Shown: piece after piece, positions 18,376 to 27,698 of the stretch | Layout of the letters: the number at the start of each line of letters is the position of its first letter | How positions within the stretch are numbered: the stretch's first letter is position 1 | Assembly: GCA_016715885.1 (NCBI GenBank) | Contig: JADJXL010000015.1 | Location: forward strand, 940,213 to 1,004,212 | Reading direction: 5' to 3' | DNA length: 64,000 bases | Source of the DNA: Polyangiaceae bacterium | GTDB lineage: Bacteria > Myxococcota_A > Polyangia > Polyangiales > Polyangiaceae | Program-made: the position numbers and the translations under genes | The notes under the pieces: generated by a model | What the model saw: only the letters and a program-made list of their open reading frames with translations | What the model was told of the DNA's origin: nothing | Database searches by the model: none

Positions 18376-21300
18376 TCATTGTTCGATCCTCAAGCTTCTG
18401 GGCAAACGAATAATGAATTCAGTGAACTCGCCCGTTCGAGTGTCCAATGAAAGGCTGCCGCGGTGCCCCTCGACGATGATGTCGTGGCTCAGCGACAAAC
18501 CGAGCCCGGTTCCTTCCCCCGGCGGCTTGGTCGTGAAAAACGGCATGAAAATCTTGTCCACGGCGTCGGGACGAATGCCGGTGCCATTGTCCCTGAGTCG
18601 GATCTCCACGTGATCGGCTTCGCCCGTCGTGGATACTCGTAGCTCGGGTTGGTAATCATTCCCGAGCGCTCGCTTTTTCTGTGCCACCGCATAACAGGCG
18701 TTTTCGACGATGCTGAGCACCACGCGGCCAACGTCCCCGGCCACGGCATCGACGAGCCCCACGTTCGGATCGTAGCTCGTAATGACGTCCAACTTGAAGC
18801 TCGGGTCTCGGTTTTGCGCGCCTTGAACCGAATAAGCCACGTTTTCGGCGACCACTGCATTCATGTCCGTCGGACCGCGCTCGCCCACGGTGTTGCGCGA
18901 GTGCTGGAGCATGCTGGAAATGATACGATTGGCACGTTTGCCGTGATTTTCGATTTTTTCGACGTTTTGCTTCAAAAGATCGAATGCTTCGGTAATCGTT
19001 TCGAGCGCTTCGTCGTCAATCACTCCACGTTGCTGTTCGAATTCGCCGCTCAGCTCGTCGACGAGCTGTACGCTGAGTCCGGCGAAGTTGTTGACGAAGT
19101 TGAGCGGATTTTTCAGCTCGTGAGCAATTCCAGCGGTGAGTGATCCGAGGGATGCGAGTTTTTCTTTCGTGACCAATTCTTTTTGCGTGGCGCGCAATTC
19201 TTCGTTTTTCTCGCGCAGCTCGCGCGTGCGTTCCTCCACTTTTTGCTCGAGGGTTGCATATAGCTTTGCATTGTGGATGGATAAAGCAGCTTGGCCTGAA
19301 AGCAGTCGCAAAACTTCCAATCGATCGGCTGTGAAAGCACCTTCGGTGAGGTTGTTTTCGAGATAAATCACGCCCGTGATTTGCCCTTGATTGGCGATTG
19401 GCGCGCACAAGATCGACTTGGGGGCCACGTTCATGACATACGGGTCTCTGGTGAAATGCCCCGATACCGTGGCGTTCGACAGCACGATGGTTTCCCCCGT
19501 ACGCGCGACGTAATTGACGATCGCGGCCGACATCCGAGACTCGTTTTCGGCCAGGGTCATTCCCCCAATGAGTTTTTCCGGCTGATCCGGCGCGCATTCT
19601 GCTTCGATGACGAGTCGCCCGTCACGCATGAGCAGGAAAAACCCTCGGCGTGCCCCCGCGTTCTCCAGCATGATCTTGAGCAAGGATTGCACCAAACGAT
19701 CGAGCACGATTTCGCTCGAAATCGCTTGCGATGCTTTCATCACCGATGTCAGCTCGAGAACTTCGTTCGTTCCCGTAGGGGTTTGTGAGCTGCTCGTTTC
19801 GGTTTTTCCGAGGTCGCGAAGAAGCGCCCTGCTGCCGAGTTTTTCGGGGTATTGGCGTTCGAGCGACGCCACCTTTGCCGTCGCGCCCCAGCGCAAATAC
19901 GCGTAATGAGCATCGACCAAATACGCTTCACTCGCTCGGGTCCACCCCCACGATCGACATGCTTCGGAAGTTCGTTCGCAAGCCAAGGCCTCGTCGTAAA
20001 GGTAATTCGCTTGTGCCGCGTTTCGAATGGCACTTTCGTAAAGCTCCATGGCTTCCGCCGGTCGTCCCGCCGTTCGAGCTCCTTCGGCTTCGACGAGCTG
20101 CCATTTGTGCAAGAAATTCATTGGCGCATTACGCGCCCATCCTGCCATTTCGGCCTGATTTCGCGCCACTTTTGAAAGCGCCGCTGCGCGTTCGGCTTCT
20201 GGCAGATTTCGAGCATGCGCGAGGAGCGAAAGCGATTGGAATTCATTTTGGAGAATCAACATCGGGTGGCCCATCAACCCGTGCCGATTTGCCTCCGCTT
20301 GTTCGGCGAATGTCACCGCCTGCGCATACTGCCCGAACATGTACGCGAGCATCGATTTGCACGTGTAGAGCACGCACAGGGACGAGAAGTTCTTCGCTTG
20401 AACCAGCGCGGGCGTCGAGATGTCTTCGTCGAATGCGCTGCCTGAAAGCTTCGAGGGGTCGTCGTACGAAACCGATAGATTCAGTACCGTTTGCTGCGGA
20501 ATGCTGGCGAAGAGCCGCAACATGTCGTGCTTGAGGCGTGTCAGAAATTCGACGTGCTGCGTTTGTTTCTTGAGGACATCGTCGAGTGGCAGCGAGGCAA
20601 TGAGCGGAGACGTGCAGGAATTGGATGCACAGTGCCCGGCAAACTGCAATTCCGCCGTATCGATGCCCGCCGCGAGCCCCTCGCGAAGCAGCAGCAGCGT
20701 ATCACGTACATGTACCTTCCACGGCTTGATGAGCACCGCCAAGAGCAGATACACGTTCGATTTCGATTGCCGTGCATTGAGTCGTTCGAGCACCGTGGCG
20801 GCGAGCTCACCCCATGCAAGAGCGGCATTGGCGTCGGCAAGAACGCCTGCATGAAGCACTCCGTACGTGGCGTATGCAATCGGCGCAAAGCGCGAGTTAC
20901 CGCGAAGGACGCATTGATGCAGGTGCTCGCAAGCGACCAATAGAAAGAGAATTGGATTCGCGGTCTTCGCCGGAGCGGCCAGCAAGACGAGGATGCGCTG
21001 GATCGCCAAATCCGATTCCGCCTTCGTTTCGGGCAGAAGTGCAAGATCCGCGACGGGTCGGTTGCCAAGCACCGCACGATTGCGTTCGAGCGCTGCGTCG
21101 AAATCTTCCCGCGTCGGGCTTCCGGGCAATTGAACGCCGAGCAGCTCGAGTGCGTCGAGACCATCTCGAATGACGTCCTCGAATTTGTTGCGCGAAAGAT
21201 TGAACAACATTCGCATTTCGAGCACGTTCACTTTTTCGAGCGTCGTGCGCGAATGCGTCATGGCCACATCGGCGAGCTGCTGAGCTGCCTCCATGTGCGC

Positions 21301-23721
21301 ATTCAAGTATTCGGTCTCGGCACCATCCGTGTAGATTTCGATGGCCAGCGAATGGTCCTTGTCGAAAGCATTCTCTGGCAATATCTGCACGCTCGTCATC
21401 GAATAGCGGAGCGCTGGTTCGAACGCGGCGGCCGACTTGGCCTTACGCGACGCCCGGAGCGCGAGCCGCGCGACTCGATAACGTTCCTCGCGTGATGATA
21501 TGCCACCGATGCCGAGCATGTATTGGTTCACGATATCGAAAATATGCTCGTCGAGCGTCGGTTCGGGAGAGCTCGACAAGAAAAACCTGGCAAGCTCGAG
21601 GTGTACGTCCGCCCGGTCCTTTTCGGGCAAGAGCGAATATGCGGCGTGCCGAACCCGATCGTGCAAAAAGCGAAACGCGCTGCCCGTGAACGTATCAGCG
21701 AGATCGTCGGTCGTTTGGGTCAGGGGCGAGAGCGTTCGATCGAACGGAACCAAGAGCCCTTCGTCGATGGCTTGCTGCAAAGCGGTGGCTGCTTCCGTTG
21801 GCGGGCAACGCAAAATGACCGATAGCGGTCGAATGTCGAAGCGATTGCCAATGCACGCTGCGAGCTCGAGGGCCTTTTGGGCCCGCGGGGCAAGTTTCTG
21901 AATTTTGCCCACCATGAGCTCCACGATGTCGCGCGTGAGGCCAAAGGCTCGAATGTTTTCGACCTCCCAACGATAAGCGCCCGAATCCGCATCGAATTCG
22001 ATGAGCCTGTCGTTCACGAGCGTCGACAAGAGTTGTCCCAGGAAAAATGGATTGCCCTCGGTCTTTTGAAATAACAGCGTTGCGAGCGGCGCGGCTCGCT
22101 CCGTACCGCAATGCAGAGCATCGTCGATCAATTGCACGATGTGGGGGACCGATAGTGGTGTGAGCGAGATCGACGTCAGCGGCGTTCCAGTGGATCGCAC
22201 TGCTTCGAGCATATCCATGAGCGGATGCGCGGTCGATATTTCGTTGTCGCGATACGCACCAATGACGCACAAATGCCGCACTTCAGGATTGGCGAGCAGC
22301 TTTTGCATGAGATTGAGCGATGCGAGGTCCGCCCATTGGAGGTCATCGAGATACAGAACCAACGGATGCTCTCGCGCCGCAAAGGCTCGCACGAAGTTTT
22401 GAAACGCAAAATGGAACCGGTTCAAAGCTTCGGTGGGTGCAAGCGTCACGGCGGGTGGCTGCTTGCCCACGACCAACTCTAGATTCGGAATGAGCTCGGC
22501 AATGACGGGGGCATTGTTCCCGAGAGCAGCAGTGAGTTTGTCGCGCCAGCGGTCGAGCTCGTTCTGATTTTCTGCCAAAATCTGACGAATGATTTCCTGA
22601 AACGCATCAATCAACGACGCATAGGGAATGTTGCGACGCAATTGTTCGAACCGACCTGTCGCAAAGTAGCCGCGCGCGGAGACCAGGGGTGCACACGTCT
22701 CGCTGACGAGCGACGTCTTTCCTATGCCAGAATATCCAGAAATGAGCACGATTTCTGTCGTGCCGGCTGCGACTCGCTCGAAAACCGTTCTGAGCTGAGT
22801 TGCGGCCGCCTCCCGACCATAGAGTTTTTGCGGCAATTGAAATTGACTCGAAATATCGTGTTTTCCAGCAAAAAACCCTTCGAACGTCCCGGCTCCCCCG
22901 AGCTCGGCGCGAATGGCCTCCAAATCGAGCGCAACTCCGCGCCCCGATTGGTGACGTTTGTCCGGCGTCTTCGCGAGCAGCTTGTGGATGACGTCCGACA
23001 GCGCTTTCGGTACGTCCGGACGACGTTCGTGCAGCGGCATCGGTTCGAGTGCGATGTGCGCGTGCATGAGCGCAAGAGTATCGTCGAAGCGGAATGGCGT
23101 GCTCCCGGCGAGCAATTCGTACAGCGTGACGCCCAGCGAATAAAGGTCGCCTCGATAATCGAGCGCTTGATTCATGCGCCCCGTTTGCTCGGGCGACATA
23201 TACAAAAGCGTCCCCTCGAATACCCCCGATCTGCGTGACAATGTCGCGTCACGCAATGGCGTACGTGCAATGCCGAAATCAATGATTTTGACCTGTCCCG
23301 TCCGGGGATTTCGTACGATATTCGCCGGATTGATGTCCTTGTGGATCACTCGCTGCTGATGCACCTGCCCGAGCGTGCGGGCAACACGGCTCCCAATGTC
23401 GAGCACTTCCTCGATCGTCGGTCGTTGCGCCGCATAGAGCTGTTTCAGTGAAACCCCACCGAAATCTTCCATCACGAGCGCGAGGCGACTCCTAAAACGA
23501 GCAAGCGCGTAAGGCCGAATCACTCCGTCGATGTGCAGTGATGCGAGCGTTTCGTACTCACGTTCGAGCCTTTCGAGCTCCCAAGGCGGCGGATGCTCGT
23601 TTTGAGGAATCTTCAGGATACATGCGGCCTTGTCCGATAAGCGAACCGCGCGATACACGATCGTCCGCCCGCTCTGGTGCACGCGCTCGCCCAGACTGTA
23701 TTCGGTAAGGACGTTTTCCAT
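18376..23721 (-). CDS. Ser/Thr protein kinase - AAA ATPase - GAF - histidine kinase fusion
   Basis: 1781 residues. N-terminal eukaryotic-type kinase (~8-270): VIHKDINPANIV with catalytic Asp129, then IIDFGIAR (DFG) and MSPEQTGR. An AAA/STAND-type ATPase follows: SGYSGIGKTSLV with P-loop Lys335 and LVLYLDDLQWAD as Walker B. Then comes a long alpha-helical TPR-like region (~700-1290), and a GAF domain (~1340-1490). A coiled coil (KVEERTRELREKNEELRATQKEL) leads to the HisKA box AGIAHELKNPLNF with phospho-acceptor His1534. The HATPase domain ends with LRDNGTGIRPDAV and GEGTGLGLSLS. All catalytic signatures look intact. This architecture is known in myxobacteria and cyanobacteria as a multi-sensor kinase. 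No response regulator is adjacent, so the output is unknown. No transmembrane segment; cytoplasmic. Confidence 0.95.
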   Translation of the reverse strand: MENVLTEYSLGERVHQSGRTIVYRAVRLSDKAACILKIPQNEHPPPWELERLEREYETLASLHIDGVIRPYALARFRSRLALVMEDFGGVSLKQLYAAQRPTIEEVLDIGSRVARTLGQVHQQRVIHKDINPANIVRNPRTGQVKIIDFGIARTPLRDATLSRRSGVFEGTLLYMSPEQTGRMNQALDYRGDLYSLGVTLYELLAGSTPFRFDDTLALMHAHIALEPMPLHERRPDVPKALSDVIHKLLAKTPDKRHQSGRGVALDLEAIRAELGGAGTFEGFFAGKHDISSQFQLPQKLYGREAAATQLRTVFERVAAGTTEIVLISGYSGIGKTSLVSETCAPLVSARGYFATGRFEQLRRNIPYASLIDAFQEIIRQILAENQNELDRWRDKLTAALGNNAPVIAELIPNLELVVGKQPPAVTLAPTEALNRFHFAFQNFVRAFAAREHPLVLYLDDLQWADLASLNLMQKLLANPEVRHLCVIGAYRDNEISTAHPLMDMLEAVRSTGTPLTSISLTPLSVPHIVQLIDDALHCGTERAAPLATLLFQKTEGNPFFLGQLLSTLVNDRLIEFDADSGAYRWEVENIRAFGLTRDIVELMVGKIQKLAPRAQKALELAACIGNRFDIRPLSVILRCPPTEAATALQQAIDEGLLVPFDRTLSPLTQTTDDLADTFTGSAFRFLHDRVRHAAYSLLPEKDRADVHLELARFFLSSSPEPTLDEHIFDIVNQYMLGIGGISSREERYRVARLALRASRKAKSAAAFEPALRYSMTSVQILPENAFDKDHSLAIEIYTDGAETEYLNAHMEAAQQLADVAMTHSRTTLEKVNVLEMRMLFNLSRNKFEDVIRDGLDALELLGVQLPGSPTREDFDAALERNRAVLGNRPVADLALLPETKAESDLAIQRILVLLAAPAKTANPILFLLVACEHLHQCVLRGNSRFAPIAYATYGVLHAGVLADANAALAWGELAATVLERLNARQSKSNVYLLLAVLIKPWKVHVRDTLLLLREGLAAGIDTAELQFAGHCASNSCTSPLIASLPLDDVLKKQTQHVEFLTRLKHDMLRLFASIPQQTVLNLSVSYDDPSKLSGSAFDEDISTPALVQAKNFSSLCVLYTCKSMLAYMFGQYAQAVTFAEQAEANRHGLMGHPMLILQNEFQSLSLLAHARNLPEAERAAALSKVARNQAEMAGWARNAPMNFLHKWQLVEAEGARTAGRPAEAMELYESAIRNAAQANYLYDEALACERTSEACRSWGWTRASEAYLVDAHYAYLRWGATAKVASLERQYPEKLGSRALLRDLGKTETSSSQTPTGTNEVLELTSVMKASQAISSEIVLDRLVQSLLKIMLENAGARRGFFLLMRDGRLVIEAECAPDQPEKLIGGMTLAENESRMSAAIVNYVARTGETIVLSNATVSGHFTRDPYVMNVAPKSILCAPIANQGQITGVIYLENNLTEGAFTADRLEVLRLLSGQAALSIHNAKLYATLEQKVEERTRELREKNEELRATQKELVTKEKLASLGSLTAGIAHELKNPLNFVNNFAGLSVQLVDELSGEFEQQRGVIDDEALETITEAFDLLKQNVEKIENHGKRANRIISSMLQHSRNTVGERGPTDMNAVVAENVAYSVQGAQNRDPSFKLDVITSYDPNVGLVDAVAGDVGRVVLSIVENACYAVAQKKRALGNDYQPELRVSTTGEADHVEIRLRDNGTGIRPDAVDKIFMPFFTTKPPGEGTGLGLSLSHDIIVEGHRGSLSLDTRTGEFTEFIIRLPRSLRIEQ

Positions 23722-23767
23722 CGTGGACCATTCTACTCCGCGCTGCGACGAGAATGCACGTCAAATG

Positions 23768-24733
23768 TCAGGATCGAGGAAAGACGAGCACAAAGGACCC
23801 GGGAGCGGGGCGAAACAGCGTCGTCTTCGACGGGTGCGCATCTTTGTTGAAGTGCCGCACCCAAGGAAGCGCGTTCCAAGCGTCGTTGTCTTTGATGTAT
23901 TCCGGGACGACCAAGTCCACTTCGACGTAACGTCCCTTCGTCTTTTGCGATAAGTCGGGCCCGAACGTCCATTTCTCGCGACCTTCTCGCGCCACGATAT
24001 CGTTATGAATGGCGCCCCCATAGGTGAGAACCATCTTTTCCGTTCCCGCGTCCGCCTGCTGCGTCAAAAGCGCCGTCACTTTTTCGTTCATGAGCCGGGC
24101 GATCATTTCGAGCATCACGATGACCGCGTCCTCTTTGGCATTGAGGATTTTGTCGTAGTCCGCGCATGGAGCACGCAAAATATGCGGTTTGATCCCGCGC
24201 GCGTGTGCCGCGTCCCCGAGCGCGACGTATTCATTCTGATTCGTTTTCGCTTGACCCTGCGTGACCGGCTTCTGTTTTTCCGCGACCGCAGCCTCTTTTT
24301 TCTTCCCGCATTGGCCCTCGGCGACCCATATCTCCAGCACGATATCACTGGCCACCGTGTCCCGCTTCGCGTCGACGAGCATCGGGAGAAAGGTTTCCGT
24401 GAATCGTTTGGTGCTCGAAACGACCCCTTCCGCCCCCTTCGGCGCGTGCGATTCCCCAATGCCAATCACAAGCGGCTTTTCCGCCAGTATCGATGCAAAA
24501 GCATCCGCGGGCGTGTCGAAAAGCGTGCATCCCATTTCGCCACAGGATGAGGGCGCAGATCCCGCGGCGGGCGCCGCGCGTGCCGATGCCGACGGCGCCG
24601 CCGAAACAGCCGAAACAGCCATCATCGGGGCTGGCGTCACCACTTTGTCTTCTTTGCATGCGGAAACGAGCAGGAGCGAGAGCAGCAAAAGCGAGGAACG
24701 CACGAGTTTGAAAAGTGGCAAATGGTTTGTCAT
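23768..24733 (-). CDS. putative lipoprotein with GESH motif, function unknown
   Basis: 321 residues. Signal peptide with lipobox LLLVSAC, then an Ala/Pro/Ser linker (~30-60). The mature domain has VIGIGESHAPKG, DIVLEIWVAEGQCG and MVLTYGGAIHND, a pattern reminiscent of the ChaN/TIKI/erythromycin-esterase-like superfamily (Glu/His near the first strand and a GGxxHND strand later), but I cannot confirm it. A Lys/Gln-rich insert (KKKEAAVAEKQKPVTQGQ) interrupts the fold. It lies 46 bases upstream of the hybrid kinase on the same strand and may be co-transcribed with it. Confidence 0.6.
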   Translation of the reverse strand: MTNHLPLFKLVRSSLLLLSLLLVSACKEDKVVTPAPMMAVSAVSAAPSASARAAPAAGSAPSSCGEMGCTLFDTPADAFASILAEKPLVIGIGESHAPKGAEGVVSSTKRFTETFLPMLVDAKRDTVASDIVLEIWVAEGQCGKKKEAAVAEKQKPVTQGQAKTNQNEYVALGDAAHARGIKPHILRAPCADYDKILNAKEDAVIVMLEMIARLMNEKVTALLTQQADAGTEKMVLTYGGAIHNDIVAREGREKWTFGPDLSQKTKGRYVEVDLVVPEYIKDNDAWNALPWVRHFNKDAHPSKTTLFRPAPGSFVLVFPRS

Positions 24734-24788
24734 GGATAATCGTGCTCGAATGTCGAGAATTGTATTCTACCAGCAGCACGCGCGAATG

Positions 24789-25244
24789 CTATGTCGGTCC
24801 CACGATTCGCTCGAGCTGCGCTCGATGTATCTTCGTGAGCCGGTCGAGATCCACGCGTGGTTTCAACATGCGAATCGCCGATCGTGTTGCCGCATCGACG
24901 TCCGCACCGAGTCGCGTTGCTTCGAGATGCAGCTCGAGCGCGCGGCGAAACCCATCACGCGCCTTCCAAACATCGCTTCGAAGCTCGTCGATCTCCGCCT
25001 GATGCTGGATGAACATCGCGTACGCCGACACCTTCTCGCGCGTCCCCAAGAGGATCGCTGCTCCCGATGATTCACGTCGGCCAAGGCTGTCCCACATCGG
25101 CCCGAACAGCACGATTGCACCGTCACGCAGCAGCTTGGTTGCTTCATCGAGCTTGCCTGCTCGTCGGAGACCAACGATGCGACCAAACAGCTCGCCAAGC
25201 TGCTGTATCGTGCGGAAGGTCGAGTCGCGTGATTGGAAGGACAT
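24789..25244 (-). CDS. small helical protein of unknown function
   Basis: 151 residues, predicted almost entirely alpha-helical (TIQQLGELFGRIVGLRRAGKLDEATKLL, HQAEIDELRSDVWKARDGFRRALELHLEA), TPR-like in character. No signal peptide or catalytic motif. Lies 55 bases upstream of the GESH lipoprotein on the same strand, so possibly the first gene of that operon. I do not recognise the family. Confidence 0.6.
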   Translation of the reverse strand: MSFQSRDSTFRTIQQLGELFGRIVGLRRAGKLDEATKLLRDGAIVLFGPMWDSLGRRESSGAAILLGTREKVSAYAMFIQHQAEIDELRSDVWKARDGFRRALELHLEATRLGADVDAATRSAIRMLKPRVDLDRLTKIHRAQLERIVGPT

Positions 25245-25410
25245 CGAATGAGTTCCCGGAGCTCGTCCGGTCGCCGCCGCAGCATATCAGCGCTCGCGCC
25301 GGTGGGCGAAATGTCGTCGAGAGATTGTTTGGGGCGCTCGTCCACCACAATGCGGTGGGTTGTGTCATGCTCGCCCTCGAAAACGCCCCCTCTTGCCAAC
25401 GACGATTCGC

Positions 25411-26514
25411 ATGCTCCACACGATCCGTTACGGCCGACACTACGACGACTTCGTTCCCGGTGCCGTGTATGAACACCCCTGGGAAGTCACGATCGACGAA
25501 GGAATGCTCGCCTTCTTCGCCGCGTCCTTCCAAGACGCGATTCCCACCCACGCGAGCAAGCGTGTTGCGACGAACCTCGGTTTTCCGGACAGACCCGTCC
25601 ACCCTCTCGTCCTGCTCAATCTGGGTTTGTCCTTCAGCGTGCATGACGTGAGCGAACAAGCCATCGCGCACCTCGCGTACCTCTCCGTCCGCTTTCCCAA
25701 CGCTTGTTTTCCAGGGGATTCCGTCAGCGCTCGCTCGCGCGTCATTGGCATGCGCCCCGTCTCGACCGGCGAAAAAGGTGTCGTGCACGTTCGCACCGAA
25801 GTGCGCAACCAACGCGGCGACATCGTCTGTTCGTTTGAGCGCAAAGTACTTGTTCGTGCCCTGCGTTCCGTCGATCCTTCGAGCCAAGCAGCGCCACCCG
25901 TCGTCGCCGAGTACGACGTGTCCAATGACGAGCTTGCTCGCGCACCGGCGCACCTGCTCCGAAACTTGCCCTCACACCCAGCACTCGGATCCTTTCCGAC
26001 GTACTGGGAAGACTTTTCCGTGGGAGACGTCTACGCGCACGAGGTTGGTCGAACCGTGAGCGAAGCCGAGCACATGCAGTTGTCGACACTCTGCCGCAAC
26101 TCGCATCCCCTGCATTTCGACGAGCGATACTGCCAGAAACACTCGTTCGCCAAGACGCGCGTCGTCTTCGGAGGCCTGGTGCTCGCTTGGGTCTTGGCTC
26201 TGACGAGCCGCGATACGGCGGGCAATGCCATCTGGGATTTCGGCCTCGACGATGGCGCGCATCCGAGCGGTGTTCTTGCGGGCGATACGCTCTATGCCGC
26301 CAGCTCGGTGCTCGCGAAAGAAGATCGAGGGCCGCACGCGGGCCTCGTCACGCTGCGCATCGTGGGCCTGAAAAACACGCCCGCTCGCGTGCTGCTCGAA
26401 CGCGGCGATGATCTGTTCACGCCGGAGCTTGGCAAGTCGTCGGGGCGTGTTCTCGAAAAGGCCGTGGAAATCACGCGCACGCTTCTCGTGCGCAAACGCG
26501 CAGAGCGCGCATGA
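25411..26514 (+). CDS. double-MaoC (hotdog) dehydratase, mesaconyl-CoA hydratase-like
   Basis: 367 residues from ATG 25411. Two hotdog modules: the first has YGRHYDDFVPGAVYEHP, ANLGY-like AIAHLAYLSVRF, PGDSVSARSRVIGMRPVSTGEKGVV and RNQRGDIVCSFERKVLVR. The second has the hydratase motif CRNSHPLHFDERY, then FGGLVLAWVLAL and GDTLYAASSVL. The first-module phrases match mesaconyl-CoA (beta-methylmalyl-CoA) hydratases of the ethylmalonyl-CoA and 3-hydroxypropionate pathways, which also have two MaoC domains. The methylmalonyl-CoA epimerase gene begins 26 bases downstream, consistent with C4/C5 branched acyl-CoA metabolism. Reaction assignment is inference; the MaoC fold is sure. Confidence 0.75.
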   Translation: MLHTIRYGRHYDDFVPGAVYEHPWEVTIDEGMLAFFAASFQDAIPTHASKRVATNLGFPDRPVHPLVLLNLGLSFSVHDVSEQAIAHLAYLSVRFPNACFPGDSVSARSRVIGMRPVSTGEKGVVHVRTEVRNQRGDIVCSFERKVLVRALRSVDPSSQAAPPVVAEYDVSNDELARAPAHLLRNLPSHPALGSFPTYWEDFSVGDVYAHEVGRTVSEAEHMQLSTLCRNSHPLHFDERYCQKHSFAKTRVVFGGLVLAWVLALTSRDTAGNAIWDFGLDDGAHPSGVLAGDTLYAASSVLAKEDRGPHAGLVTLRIVGLKNTPARVLLERGDDLFTPELGKSSGRVLEKAVEITRTLLVRKRAERA

Positions 26515-26539
26515 TAGCCGCGAGAAGGGTGGTGCGGAC

Positions 26540-26962
26540 ATGTTCAAAATCAAAGGAATCGATCACGTCGCCGTTGCCGTCGACAACATCGACCACGCGC
26601 TCGAAAAGTGGCGACAGGTCTTCGGCATCGAGGGCACGGATCGCGAAATCGTTGCTTCTCAAAAGACCGAAGTCATCCTCTTGCCGGTCGGATCGAGCAA
26701 CGTCGAGCTGATCGAGCCGAAGGGCAATGAAGGACTCGCAAAGTTTTTGGAAAAACGCGGGCCTGGGTTGCATCACGTTGCGGTTGAAGTCGAAGGGATC
26801 GAGGCTGTGCTCGCCCTGCTCGACTCGCTCAACGTTCCCCTCATCGACAAGACGCCGCGCGTGGGGGCTCGTGGCCACAAGGTCGCGTTCGTTCACCCAC
26901 GAGCGACCGGCGGAGTGCTCGTCGAGCTCGTGGAACCAGCGCACGCGCCCGCGGCCGAATGA
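26540..26962 (+). CDS. mce: methylmalonyl-CoA epimerase
   Basis: 140 residues from ATG 26540, preceded by a purine-rich GAGAAGGGTGG ribosome site. Glyoxalase/VOC fold with the family metal ligands: IDHVAVAVDNID (His), GLHHVAVEVEGI (His) and GVLVELVEPA (Glu), plus LIDKTPRVGARGHKVAFVHPRATGG, typical of the epimerase. It interconverts (2S)- and (2R)-methylmalonyl-CoA, linking propionyl-CoA carboxylase and methylmalonyl-CoA mutase. Those genes are not in the window. Likely co-transcribed with the double-MaoC enzyme upstream. Confidence 0.9.
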   Translation: MFKIKGIDHVAVAVDNIDHALEKWRQVFGIEGTDREIVASQKTEVILLPVGSSNVELIEPKGNEGLAKFLEKRGPGLHHVAVEVEGIEAVLALLDSLNVPLIDKTPRVGARGHKVAFVHPRATGGVLVELVEPAHAPAAE

Positions 26963-27008
26963 TTCGCGGTTTGTACTAGCGTCGTGTTCACCCTCTAGGA
27001 TGGATCGT

Positions 27009-27515
27009 TCACGAATCATCCATGCGTTCGAGCACCGCTTCGATCGTTTTTGAGTCGTACCTTGCGGTGTCGAGCTCGAGGCGCTTCGCTCCCATGCGCT
27101 CCACGGTCTCTTCGATCGTTTTTGCGTCGTACTTTGCGGTGTCGAGCTCCAGCTTGCCCTGTGTCGCGTTCGGCTCACCGGCCAAGTAAAGGCCGCTCGG
27201 ATTCGCTCCACTCACGACGCGCTTCAGCAGATGCACGGCCTCGGCTGAATCCTTCACGACGCCGAGCTTCGCTCCTGCATCACGAGCGAGCGCTTCGAAC
27301 CCGTGTGGATCGAAGTCGTAGAGGTACGCGTCGACGAGCAGCACGACAGGCTTGAGTTGCGCCGTGTCTTCTCGAAGTTTGGTCATCGTCGTCAGGCGCG
27401 CTTCAGCACCGCTCGGCTCGAGCACTTCGGAGGCTCGTTCGACCGCCTCGCGCCTCAAGCCGACGATGAGCACCGTTTTCGTGGGAGCTGGGTGATTGGG
27501 ACGCTCTGCGCTCAT
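27009..27515 (-). CDS. receiver-like protein with tandem C-terminal repeat
   Basis: 168 residues. Residues ~13-105 resemble a response-regulator receiver fold: TVLIVGLRREAVERASEVLEPSG, VVLLVDAYLYDFDPHGFEAL, KLGVVKDSAEAVHLLKRVV. The acidic pair at the end of strand 1 is missing, so phosphorylation is doubtful. The C-terminus carries a near-perfect duplication of about 23-24 residues, KLELDTAKYDAKTIEETVERM followed by RLELDTARYDSKTIEAVLERM. No output domain or partner kinase. Divergent from hutU. I do not recognise a named family. Confidence 0.6.
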   Translation of the reverse strand: MSAERPNHPAPTKTVLIVGLRREAVERASEVLEPSGAEARLTTMTKLREDTAQLKPVVLLVDAYLYDFDPHGFEALARDAGAKLGVVKDSAEAVHLLKRVVSGANPSGLYLAGEPNATQGKLELDTAKYDAKTIEETVERMGAKRLELDTARYDSKTIEAVLERMDDS

Positions 27516-27608
27516 GCACTCACCGCTGAAATCATCGTGATCGACGGTACGGGCGCGAAAGATCTTCGCGTTGTCGCGAGCGTCCGAGGGCTTCCTTGAA
27601 AGGATATC

Positions 27609-27634
27609 AAAGTCCCGCGTGAAGCGGGCCTTTT
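27609..27634 (+). terminator. terminator-like hairpin upstream of hutU
   Basis: AAAG-T-CCCGC / GTGAA loop / GCGGG-C-CTTTT. The arms pair over nine positions with one mismatch, and a short T run closes it; the flanking A and T runs make it terminator-like in both directions. It lies 65 bases before ATG 27699, inside the divergent region, so it could attenuate hutU or block antisense transcription. Confidence 0.5.
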
Positions 27635-27698
27635 GTTCGCGCGACGTGCCCGTGGCGTGTCGAATTTTCGGCCAATCGTGTTACACCCGAAAGCCAAG

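Noticed and set aside
18367..18402. Inverted repeat GCCCAAGCTT / AAGCTTCTGGGC between the convergent lipoprotein and kinase genes as a terminator
   Set aside because: The arms are separated by a long loop, contain a bulge, lack a T tract and overlap the kinase 3' end.
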